Positions 9,128 to 20,500 of a stretch of 29,204 bases of DNA are shown in pieces; within the stretch, counting starts at the first letter, position 1, and each line of letters starts with the position of its first letter. The notes under the pieces were generated by a model. It saw only the letters and a program-made list of their open reading frames with translations. It did not search any database and was not told the origin of the DNA. Source of the stretch: Chlorokybus atmophyticus (lineage: Eukaryota; Streptophyta; Chlorokybophyceae; Chlorokybales; Chlorokybaceae); assembly GCA_009103225.1 (NCBI GenBank), contig RHPI01001719.1:1-29204 (forward strand). The letters are read 5' to 3'. A program made the position numbers and the translations under genes.

Positions 9128-9966
9128 GAGCTTGTCATACAGCAACGTTTCACTGCGCCCGCACTAGGGTTTGGCGCCAAACTCAACCTTCCAGCATTGC
9201 TTCCAACGACAGTACCAACTCGCGGCGGATGCTGCGGAAGTTCAGTTCCAACCCGCACCCGTCCGAGACAAGAATCGCCAAGCGTTTCAGCTGCGTGACA
9301 TGACATGCGCGCCTCACGTGCGTGGAAACAGCTGACAAACCCTTTTGAATCAAAGCTTTCCGAGTGGTCAATTCAAAACGGCCCACTTTGGTCGCAAAAG
9401 TTTGGTGGTGACAATCATGACATGATGAGCACACCGCATAAGTTAATTTACTTAGTAGGTAGGCGCTAGAACCACGCGGGGTTGAGGGACCGACGCTCGG
9501 ATCGGTCGAACATCCAAACAAGAAATCCGCCGCGCAAGAATCCAAATTACAGGCCTCCAATGCGAATTTTTACGTCCTCGAAATGCTCGCAACATGAGAA
9601 ACGAAACGCATTCAGCACTCACTGTGTGACGCAGAGTGCGGCGTGAAGTGTGCTTTACTGTCCAGTTTCCGGGCCAACATTACGGCTGGTGCTGGTCCAG
9701 GGTGGCGCCACGCTAAGCTAGGCTCTGCGGCGCTTGTAAAGGAGGCGCAGGACGAAGCGGAGGTTGAAGGCGCCAGGTCGGTGGTGGTCTGCATTGGCAG
9801 CAGCGATCTGGCCCCGCAGCCGCACAGCTGCTCCTGCCCCTGCCCCTGCGCCTGCTGCTTGGTGGTTGCTGTGTTCTTGAGGCTGAGCATAGCTGCTCGA
9901 GTTCGCCTGCCTGCCGCGGTGTAGCTGGGGCTCTTTCTAGGCTAGGACGAGGAAGAGGCCAGCAAG
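9128..9966. promoter_or_regulatory. Divergent promoter region between PIG-P and GFT1
   Basis: These 839 bp separate the two start codons of head-to-head genes. On the PIG-P side AAACCCTA (minus strand, 9165-9172) lies 38 nt before its ATG. The GFT1 side is GC-rich with CCTGCCCCTGCGCCTG-like repeats near 9830-9850. No coding sequence is recognised, and long frames here lack family features. No TATA element was identified. Confidence 0.5.
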
Positions 9967-12627
9967 ATGGCGCCCCTTGCCAATGGCAAAGAAACTGACG
10001 AGGAGACGGCTCAGCTTCTGATGCCTGTCAGCCATGGCAAGGCGGACGCCGGCAAACCGTCTGGCAAAGGCACGCCAGCACCGCAGTTTTCCAGGACCAA
10101 GCTGATCGTCTTCCTGACGCTCTACGGCTTAGCCTCCAGGTCAATATCAATCTGTTGTTTGTCTTGCTATATGGTTGGGCGTTCGACATCGTGAGTGTGG
10201 TGTTGTCTTGCCTTCGCCATGGATGAGCTTCTTGTTGATGACAGCTTGTTGAATGCCCACCAATGGGCATGCTGCAGCACTGCAATGTGTGTGTGCCGTT
10301 GTACAATGCTATTGAATTATGCGAGGCACGGATTGCATTGGCAGTGTGTCCCTTGCCGCAGCCGAGCAACGGGATGCGGAAGCGAATGCTTGCAGTGCGA
10401 TTCATGCTCTTTAGTGCTGGGGAATATCTTGCTTATGCTCTAGATATCTGATCAAATAAGAATCCATCAAACCAGCGTGACAAAGTTGCAACAGCATATG
10501 TTACACGTTACCAACACTTACACGTGTCAGTGCATCTACCACATTTCAGAGCATGTCAGTCTGCTCACCTATGTCTTTGTTTGTGCCCATGGCAGTGTCA
10601 TGTTGGTTTTCAACCGCGCTGCAGTCAAGTACCTGCCGGCACCCGCCTCGCTGCTGGCGCTGCAGCTGATCTCAACCGCCGTATTGGCTTATGGGTTGAA
10701 GACGACAGGAGCTGTTGAAGCAGATTCTCTGGAATTCGGCAAGGTAGGTGTCTTCCTGCAGCTACATTGCCAGTTGTCATGGCCAAGCATGTAGTGTGCA
10801 TATTGCAAAGCCAAATGTGCCTGTAAACAAGTTGGGCTAGACATGCTCGTCACGGTTGCAGCCATAACACTTCATGCCCTGCTGCAATGCAGTGACAATG
10901 ACTATGCTGTACTAATTGAATTTTCTGTTACTCATCATGCATGTCCTGCTGGTTGTAGCCAAACCCCGATCCGTGGCAACGTATACCAAAAAGTTAGTTC
11001 ATAGCAGCATGCAACGGGCTAGAATTGGGATGTTCGGTTTCAAATCGGAGAGTGGGGCCATGGTGGTCAGGGCAAGGACTGCTGCACATAGTCGTGGTCA
11101 CCAGAGCACAGCATGCAGAGTGTAAATAAATAGCACTGCAACCTGTCTCACATCAAACTGTGGTCGACACTGCATGCTGTTTCGTAGATCAAGTCTTGCC
11201 TTCCATGTTGGTCTCTAGTTCGTCCCTGAAAAACACACATCGAAACTTTGAACTGTTCTTGCAGGCAAAGGCTTTCTTTGGAGTGGCAGTGCTGTTCCTT
11301 TGCACCATCTTCACCAACATCAAGACGCTTCAACATGCGAATGTCAACACCTTCATTGTGTTTCGATCATCAACACCATTCCTCATTGCCCTGCTGGACT
11401 ACTGGTTCCTTGGCCGCGAGTTGCCCTCACTGCGTTCTTGGGGTTCTCTGCTGGCGATATTTGGTGGAGCGTTTGTTTATGTGATGGCTGAGCACGGCAT
11501 CCCCTCCGTTGCCCTTGGTTGGGCTTGCTTATGGTAAGTGGACCTGTGGTCGTCCATGCATGGTGCATGCCTCAACAATACATGCACCATGCACGAGCTG
11601 TCTTGCACATGTCTGCTTTGCCATTGCAGGTGCATAGCACACACACACACACTTGGTGTGTGTACTTAGTTACGCATTGATTACACTTTGACACTGTAAA
11701 GGTGGTGATAATGTGATAACAGACCATGATTTGAATCTTGGCGAACGTCCTTGCTGCCATCTGTTCATAGTGTCGTATCGGCATGTACACACAGCTAAAC
11801 CCTGTGCCTCCAGTAGCACTGAACACCTTTTGTGGCACACACCAGGTTCACCACCTTTGCTGTGGACATGGTGTACATCAAGCACATCGTGGACACGGTT
11901 CCCATGAAGCCTTGGGGCCGTGTCTACTACCAGAACACGCTTGCTCTGCCCCTGCTGCTTGTGGTCTTCTTCATAGGTGGCGAGTATGCGGTAAGCATGC
12001 AGTTGGCACTTTGTAGAAAATTAATACAGCAGTGATTTGAATGTATTGTGAATATGGCCTGTCGTGCTTTGCAGATCGTAGGCCAGCCTTGGGATGCTCG
12101 CGCTCTTTTCGTGGTGGCGGGCTCGTGCGCATGCGGTGCTGCCCTCTGCTACACTGGCTTTGAGCTGAGGGCGATGGTGTCCGCAACCACTTACACTGTC
12201 ATTGGCATCGCGTCAAAGGTGCGAGATTGCTGAAGGTCTCTGGGTTATGGCATGTTGTTGTCAAGGGGCGTCGATAATCAGTTGCAATAGTTGCATGTGC
12301 ATTCTGCTACCTTGCTTGGCATCATGGAGGCGGCGTACAAGCAGAGTCTGCCACACATAGACACTTACTGTCCGGATCTGGATGCACTTAGGCTGACACA
12401 GCCTGAACAAATGCCAAACTATAGTGTGAGAGTCTCCATGATCATCAGCGGATAGTGCTGTTGAGCATAAACTATCGTGATACATGCAGGTGGCCAGTTC
12501 TCTGATTTCAGCTGTGGCTTTGACTGAGGGCGCAACGCCTCTAGGCATTCTGGGCTTGGCTCTTTGCATCATTGCCAGCACCTTCTACCAGCAAGCTCCC
12601 AAGCGAGCACTGTTGAATACAAGTTGA
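9967..12627 (+). CDS. GFT1: GDP-fucose transporter (GFT1/GONST4-like), six exons
   Basis: Exons are 9967-10139, 10596-10743, 11265-11533, 11846-11990, 12075-12218 and 12490-12627. They join in frame to 338 residues, close to the roughly 340 of plant GFT1. The protein belongs to the NST/TPT drug-metabolite transporter superfamily: polytopic Golgi membrane proteins that exchange a nucleotide sugar for the nucleoside monophosphate. Recognisable blocks are SVMLVFNRAAVKYLPAP, IFTNIKTLQHANVNTFIVFR followed by SSTPFLIALLDYWFLGRELP, MVYIKHIVDTVPMKPWGRV and YYQNTLALP, each with a direct counterpart in GFT1. About ten hydrophobic segments are expected after the charged N-terminus (residues 1-45). The late motif is TTYTVIGIASK where relatives have a GxxNK form, so a key Asn appears replaced. 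Substrate assignment is by family resemblance. It could transport another GDP-sugar. Confidence 0.88.
11557..11593 (+). repeat. Perfect 13-bp hairpin in GFT1 intron 3
   Basis: TGCATGGTGCATG (11557-11569) and CATGCACCATGCA (11581-11593) are exact reverse complements around an 11-nt loop, just after the donor of intron 3 (11534-11845). A CA repeat facing GTGTGTGT (about 11639-11664) could form a second hairpin in the same intron. Function is unknown. Confidence 0.7.
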
Positions 12628-14579
12628 CTAGTGCGGACCGCCAAGGGCCCTGCTTTGCATAAACTGTAGCTCCATCATGTCATCATAGCATTGTGCTAGC
12701 GTGCAGCAGAGTCATTGGCACAGGGCAGACCCTGTTATCTCTGCATGGCATAGGAGCCATCATATGTTATGGCGCTGCATAGGTAATGATATATGCTCCA
12801 GGCGCAGCTTGCTGATAAGTACGATTGCGAAGTGTCGCCTTAGAAACAGATGTGGTGTTTAGCTTCTGTTGTTGTTGTTAGCGCTGAAGGTTACCCTACT
12901 ACAACCTACAGCTGTTGTTGCGCGGCAGTGATAGTGTCTGCAAAGTGTGACGCGCGTGGTGTGCTTATACGCATATTGTCCTGCATGTCTCATTGTCACG
13001 TGGAGCCTTCCTGATCGCTGCGTCTGCCAATCAACGCATGTCTACTGTTGTTAACTCTAACAAGAGACAGATGGAGCAAAGTTGGACTTTCATGATAATG
13101 TGTCGACTATGTGTACAGAATATCCACGTGATGTGTGCAACATGCACAACACATGCATAGACACTTACCATAACCACACTCACCTCCATCATGACCACCG
13201 GGCTAGGTGCACACTACCTACTACTGACTTCACTATTCTACTGCCCAACTCTGTCAGCCTGCAAGCATGCATTACCATAGGCATCATTAGCGGAAACGGC
13301 ACTAGTTCTCAAGTGTGACAATCCAGAAATTGGCGGCCAATTGTATGGTTGACGCTGGTCAGCAAGCTTCCACTTTACTCAAGTTTACAACACAGTTGCC
13401 AAGGTGCAGGTCTGGTCATAACAGCATAGCTGATCTCTTTCTTAGACAGCATTCAATGCGCTCAACTAGTCAGTTGCGAGTTGTAAGTCTCTGTTGACAG
13501 CGGCGCAGCGTAGCAATGCAGCATCAGTTGCCTGTGATGGCCACAAGTCAAAGTAGCCCCTCAAGGCAGGTACCCCTCATGTCCTCACCTACGTAAGCTA
13601 TGTCACGGGTACAAACTTGCACAGCCCGCTGGTTACAGCTTTACAGACACTTGCTATGGACAGACACAATACGGATATCAACGTCAACCATAGCGCAACT
13701 CCTGGTGTCACAAGATATATTGTCAACAGGAATCAGTGTCCCTTCTCAAACTACTACTGCTGCACTGCTGATAACCGCACCATCTCCAATCAGCAGTGGC
13801 AGGTAGCTGCTTGTCATCTGCCGCCAGCAGCTGCTTCAGACCTGCCTGCTGCTCCATCTCAGCAGCACTACAACAAGCAGGCGTCCCACACGCATGCCTG
13901 GCGCACCAAATACCGAGTGTAATATTAGTCGCCCACGCGTGCGTTGCTGCTTACTGTGCACAACTTCTACATGAAACCATGGTTGCTAACACGTGCATAG
14001 CTTGCACAATGTAGACCGTAAGCAGCGCTCACCAGCAACCAGTTGCTATGGCATGCTGTGCTATGCTTCAACGCTTGCCACAAACAGTTATGAGCTGATC
14101 GCTTGCTCACCTTGCATTTGTTGCGGTGGACAGCAGCGGTGAAGCAGCGAAGGAGAGATGGGGGCCTGGACCTGACTGCGGCGGCAAGCCTGGGCGAGAG
14201 GCTGCAAGTGTGGAGAAGCCTTGGCGCTGCTTGTGCTTACGGGCCTTGCTGCAGACGACGTACAGCCTGCCCCGCCGCCTCACAAACCTGCAGCCGTCGC
14301 AAATCTTCTTCACCGCCGCCCTCACCTTCATCCCCCCGGCACTCCCCGACGCTGCCGCCGCCGCAGCCCGACCCTCGCCTAACCAGCTCCAGCCCAGCCT
14401 GGTGGCGTTTCCTTTGCACTAGCCTGGCCAGGCCCGGAGTGGATGAGTATAGTCCCGCCGGTTGCTCCTCGCCACCGCCTCCGCCGCCTCCACCTGGCCT
14501 GGCTGCTTAGTATAGTGCGGCCTGGCGTAACTGGGCTTGGCCTGATGGTAGCGGTGGCGGTGGCGGTGACGGTGGCGAC
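12628..14579. other. Intergenic region: GFT1 3' side and GCN2 5' side
   Basis: I recognise no protein gene in either strand. The first part after the GFT1 stop is moderately AT-rich. From about 14100 the DNA becomes GC-rich, with C/G-rich codon-like repeats ending in a GGTGGCGGT run just before the GCN2 ATG. A minus-strand stretch near 13810-13870 reads like a short coding fragment, but it has no supporting splice sites or relatives that I can name. Confidence 0.4.
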
Positions 14580-17500
14580 ATGCACAAGCGGCACAAGGCG
14601 CGCAGCAAGGGGAGCGGCGGCAAGGGTCTGAGGCGGCGTGGCGATCGGGGGGCAGGGGAAGGCGGAGTTGAGGGCGATGGCGCCGTTGATGGAGCTGGCG
14701 AGGACGGCAGCGGGCGCCGGGGTGGAGCCGCAGGTCTTGCCTTTAGCGAGCAGCAGCAGGAGCGTCTTGGAGAGCTCACTGCTATGTAAGCAAGCAAGCA
14801 AGCATTGTTACTGCCAGCTGACCGCAAGCATTCCAGTGCTGCTGGCATTGATTGCATGTGGTGCACCACCATTTTGTCGCTCAGCGGTCAACTTGATTGC
14901 TTACAACAATTGGACTTGTGCGTTACGTTGCTGATTCCATTCAACGCTGTCACGATGAGCACTGGTCAATGCATTGCTGTGTCACAAGCGCTGCGTGCAT
15001 GTTGTGACACAGTATCCAGTTCACTGGCAGCTGGCATGTTGATTCGGTGCAATCTTCCACAGTAGCTATACACTGACTATTGCACAGTGAGTCTGTTACT
15101 TCCAGCTTGATGCTTGCCTGAATTGTCTGCGCTGTTAGGTCGGCGATCTACCAGGATGACTTCCATCTCTACAAGGATGGCTCTGAGGCGGAGTACAGCA
15201 TTACAGTCGTGTAAGCACCGCAAGCAGACGAACGTGCGCCCCCCNNNNNNNNNNNNNNNNNNNNNNNNNNNNNNNNNNNNNNNNNNNNNNNNNNNNNNNN
15301 NNNNNNNNNNNNNNNNNNNNNNNNNNNNNNNNNNNNNNNNNNNNNNNNNNNNNNNNNNNNNNNNNNNNNNNNNNNNNNNNNNNNNNNNNNNNNNNNNNNN
15401 NNNNNNNNNNNNNNNNNNNNNNNNNNNNNNNNNNNNNNNNNNNNNNNNNNNNNNNNNNNNNNNNNNNNNNNNNNNNNNNNNNNNNNNNNNNNNNNNNNNN
15501 NNNNNNNNNNNNNNNNNNNNNNNNNNNNNNNNNNNNNNNNNNNNNNNNNNNNNNNNNNNNNNNNNNNNNNNNNNNNNNNNNNNNNNNNNNNNNNNNNNNN
15601 NNNNNNNNNNNNNNNNNNNNNNNNNNNNNNNNNNNNNNNNNNNNNNNNNNNNNNNNNNNNNNNNNNNNNNNNNNNNNNNNNNNNNNNNNNNNNNNNNNNN
15701 NNNNNNNNNNNNNNNNNNNNNNNNNNNNNNNNNNNNNNNNNNNNNNNNNNNNNNNNNNNNNNNNNNNNNNNNNNNNNNNNNNNNNNNNNNNNNNNNNNNN
15801 NNNNNNNNNNNNNNNNNNNNNNNNNNNNNNNNNNNNNNNNNNNNNNNNNNNNNNNNNNNNNNNNNNNNNNNNNNNNNNNNNNNNNNNNNNNNNNNNNNNN
15901 NNNNNNNNNNNNNNNNNNNNNNNNNNNNNNNNACCACCCCACCCACCCACCAACACTACCACCACCACCACCACCCATGCATGCGCTCTGTCTCTGTCTG
16001 TCTCAATCCAGCTTGGTTGCAATTCCTTCGCCCAACCCAACCGCTTATGACATTCAAGCTGAGAACCTCAGTAGTTCTAGCCACCCAGCCCAGGCATGTA
16101 GGAAAATTCCAAGTTGAACACCTTAGCAAGCCTTCAGCAGCTATCACCATAGTTGCTGATACAGCTTGTGTGCAGGCCGCATCCGGGCGACCCGTCATCA
16201 GACAGCAATCATGTTGCAGTTGAGCTGTTCGTCCGGTAAGTGCCAGTGGCAATTTCCTTGCAGCAACAAACGCAACAATGTTGGCGACTCATTGTTGTGT
16301 GCCGCCCTGCAGCTATGTACCTGGTTACCCGGCAAAGCCTCCCCGACTGCGCATCAAAGCCATACGTGGTTTGGAAGCCCATCAAGTGGACCGATTGCAA
16401 ACGATGCTGGCAAAACAGGTTGGTGCATTGCCACAGTATGCTTCCTGCGCACGCATCTGGTGCGCAGGATATACCTTATGCCACAATTATTTGGCACATT
16501 GTAACGAGGATGTGAAGACTGTGAGTGCATGCACATGTGCCTTTGCTTGTTGATGGTTTGGTTGAGCACAGCAGCTTTGTTCGCACTTTTACGCTGGTTA
16601 AAGCGTAGGCATCGGCAATTGCGCAAGAGCGGAGGGTAATGGTGTTCAGCCTTGTGGAGCTCTGCCAGGAGTTCCTCGCTGAGCACAATGTCGGCAAGGA
16701 GGCGTTGGTTCCCGCTAAGCACAATGACAATATTGGTGACAAGGAGCTCTCTCTGTGGGACAAGATGCAGGTGTTTTTGACAACCAATCAGAACATTTGC
16801 GGCTGGTGTGTGGGGTTATGAATGAGACTTTGTGCTTAACAGAAGCTGCTATTGACAGGAGCGCGCAATTGTAACTGGGTCAATTGTCAGTGCAGTAAGC
16901 GGTTACACCACGGGCAGCGCACTGGCCTCAACCACAGGTTAGCATTGTTGCTCAGACCATAAGCACCTACCTGTGTTGCCTGTTCTGCAAGTAAGCCGTC
17001 ATCAAGCATGGTTTGATGGAATGCTAATTGGTGGTCCTGCTGCTAGACGCGAGTGACTATGCTTATGGCGACAGCGTGCATGCCGATCTGCTCTCTGATG
17101 GAGAGGACTCCACTGAGAGGCAGCAGCCAGCCACAACCAGCTTGGGTAAGTTGGACTTTACTGAACATTGCACTATTGTTGGTCCACTCATACCAAACCA
17201 AATCTAGCAGCTAACGCCGTTCTCGTGCAGGTATATCTGCCATTGGTTTGAGTGAGCGAATTCAGCAGAAGCCTGCGGACATGCCATTGAGGAAAGACCT
17301 CAAAGCAAAGGCAAAGGACGGGAAGCACTCTCCGACTTTGCATGAGGATTCACGTAGCAGCAGCATGATGGAAGGCGTTACCGAATTGATTCGTGGACTG
17401 CGAGCAGGAATCTCTTTCTTCGGCCGTGTGGTGATGGGACAGGTATGCACGTTACTTTACACATGGGTTGCTGATAGCGTTGAATGCGTTACCATGGGTC

Positions 17501-20500
17501 TGCTGAATTATTTGGACATGCGCATGTAACCCAGTCATGTGCATGAAATCATCAGCAGGCCAAGGGTAGCGCATGTGGGGACCCATTTGCACATTCACAG
17601 CTGATGTGTGCGAGCAGTAAGATTTCTTAAATTGCACTTGAAGCCATCACCACACATAATTACGCCGATATGAGCATCTGCATGGTGGCCATGTGCTGTT
17701 GCGCATACCGGCTGACTCTACCTCGTGAATAGAAAAGTGAAGGGGTCCCTGCAGAGCGATCCTTGGAGCTGTCCGGAGAAGAGGAGAGGGCTTTGCGCAA
17801 GGACTTGGTGCTCGGCCAATTGCTGCGGCTTGTGTGCGGCGGGGCGGGCAGGCTGCCGCACATGCTGCCCGCACTCGCAGCCCAACTGCATACATTGGGG
17901 GTATTGCCATGATGTGGATTGCTTCGCCTTGCCGTTCTGTCGTGTGAACTGGACATATTTGCATTGTGTAGTTCATGCTACTGTGTGCGCTACATAGGTT
18001 CTGCCCTCCTGGCTTACCGAGCTGGTCACTCAACGACCCACCATCTTTGACCGCGTGTTCCGCCGTGTGTTCAAGCGTGAGTTGACTGCCCCGAAGGACG
18101 ACCTTGAGGACTCCGCTGTACGAAGCCACCACTGTTGGTGTTGTGTTTGAGGTCTTGCCAACCAACCTCACGTATCTCTGCTTCTCGTTTTAGGTGAAAT
18201 GGGCGCTGCAGAGGTTCTGGCGCTCAAGACCTGAGCCGTCAATTGCTGAGAGCGAAGGAGGTGGCGATGGCGGGCGCTACCTCAACGACTTTGAGGAGGA
18301 GTGTCTTCTGGGGCGCGGTAGCTACGGGTCTGTCGTCCTGGCCACGAACAAGCTTGATGGCCGCAAGTATGCCATCAAGAAGATTGCGCTGTCGGCGCAT
18401 CGGCCCCTCCTCAACTCCAAGATACTGCGCGAGGTGGCCACGCTCAGCCGGCTTCAGCACCAGAGCGTCGTCAGGTACTATCAGGCCTGGATAGGCCGCG
18501 GAGTTGGCTGCCTCAGCGGGGTGGAGTCTGATGATGTTGATGACGAGTTCGGCGAGTTTGACGATGACGAGTCAGCATCTTCATCATCGCAGTCTGATGT
18601 TGGTAGTGATGAGGATGAGTCTGCCGTTGGAGACTCCCACAAGCGCGACATACAGTACCTGTACATACAGATGGAGTACTGCATGCGCACTCTTAGGGAT
18701 GTCCTTGACGAGAGGGATCCGAGGGATGCCGTCGACAAAGACCTCGTCTGGCGGCAGTTCCGGCAGATCGCCGAAGGCCTTGTACATATACACGCGCAAC
18801 AAATCATTCACCGCGATCTGAAGCCATCAAACATCTTCAGTGACTCCCGAGGGGACATCAAGATTGGCGACTTTGGGCTCGCAAAGTTCTCGGGCTTGGA
18901 AGTTTTGGCGGAGCAGCAGTCTACTGAGCCCGACACGGGTGCCACCAATGTCGCACATGTTGGAGAGGAAGCTCTTGACTACCTCGCTTCTGCAAATGAA
19001 AGCACCGGCCCAGTCGGCACCTTTTTCTACACCGGTATGGGGTCCAACCATAGTGGCTTCATTCATGCTGTCTTGCACAACACAAAGCTGATGTCTGGTC
19101 TTCGACTGTCCGCAGCGCCGGAGATAGAAAAGGGCTGGGCGCACGTTTCAGAAAAGGTATTGAGGCACTTGCATGCAATCAGACAAAGGTGCACTTGTGG
19201 GTTGAAGCCATGACCAGCAACACCATAGCAAGTTGCTAAAGCAATCCTGCGCGGTTGTGCAGGTGGACATGTACAGTCTGGGAATCATTTGCTTCGAGCT
19301 CTGGCAGGTGGGAAAGCTATGTTGATGCTGTGATTATTGCATAGCATGAGGGTTGTTGTTCAGTGACTCATGAAGTTCATGTCAATGCTCTGCGCACGCA
19401 ACACAGCCTTTCGCAACTGCCATGGAGCGTGCTGTTACGTTGAGTGAACTGAAGCAGCGGCAAGCCCTCCCCGAAAGATTTGTTGCTGCTTATCCCCAGC
19501 AAGCTGCCATCATAAGATGGCTTGTAGCTGACAATCCAGCAAACAGGTACAATCATGATGCTCTTTCAGCTCCTGCATGTACTCTTTTAGCTCCTGCTTT
19601 GCATCATGGTCTGCCCACACACAGAGTGTGCATACAGGCCGTCAGCATCGGAGCTGCTGCGCAGCGATTACATGCCTCCACGCATGGAGGACGAGTACCT
19701 GAATGATGTCCTGCGCTCCCTGTCCAACACAGAGGACCACGCCGTCAACAATGTCTTTGATCGCGTCGTGGAGACGCTCTTTGCGCAAGAGCGGGCCGCT
19801 GACAGTGTTACCCTTCAAGATGACGTCTCTCACCATCCCCCTCAGGTTGACTGTTGTTGTATTGCCCGCAATCAGTAATCTGCTTATGATGTGCATTTGG
19901 CAGATGGCGTACGTGCTTGCTCGCGAACGTGTATTGCACAGCCTCGAAGAGACTTTTCGCAGGCACGGGGCTTTACCGCTGGCATCCCGCCACATTGACA
20001 GGTCAGAGAGCACTCTCATGCTTGCGCTCATGCGTGTTACGGGCGTGTGAGCGTGCATGTCCCAAAGGTCAGTGTTTATGACATGCAGTTTGGTGATGGC
20101 AGGTTGCACGAGTGCCATCGGCTGCACGCCGACGCGGTGCGCGTACTTGATCAGAGCGGCACCGTGCTCGGACTGCGATATGAGATGCGCGAGGCGTTCG
20201 CGAAGCATGTGGTGGAGTCACAAACGACCAACCTCAAGCGCTACGAGGTGTCGAAGGTGTACCGCCGCGGCATTGGCAGGGGCCGCCCGAAAGACTACTT
20301 CCAGGCGGACTTTGACATCATCGGACTTGGACGTGCTCTTGCTGATGCAGAGGTGCTCAAGACCGCCACCGATGTACTCAACGACTTTCCTGAGATGGGA
20401 GAGTATGAGGTATGGGGCATTGTGGCGTGTTGTGCGTTGCATTGCGTTCTTAGCTACATTGTGTGCTGTATGTTGTCATCTGCTGTATGCAGTCAACAAT

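Noticed and set aside
9183-9560. Minus-strand open frame of 125 codons upstream of PIG-P
   Set aside because: No recognisable domain, and it lies in the divergent promoter region. It may be leader or chance.
13796-13880. Coding-like minus-strand fragment (EMEQQAGLKQLLAADDKQ)
   Set aside because: Short, without convincing splice signals or neighbouring exons. CAG-rich DNA can give such peptides by chance.
15077-16223. Long open frames across 15077-16223 on both strands
   Set aside because: They are open only because they cross 688 undetermined bases.
19035-19115. The 27 residues encoded here as a genuine GCN2 kinase insert
   Set aside because: Both ends are good splice sites and removal restores the conserved GTxxYxAPE motif, so constitutive translation is unlikely.
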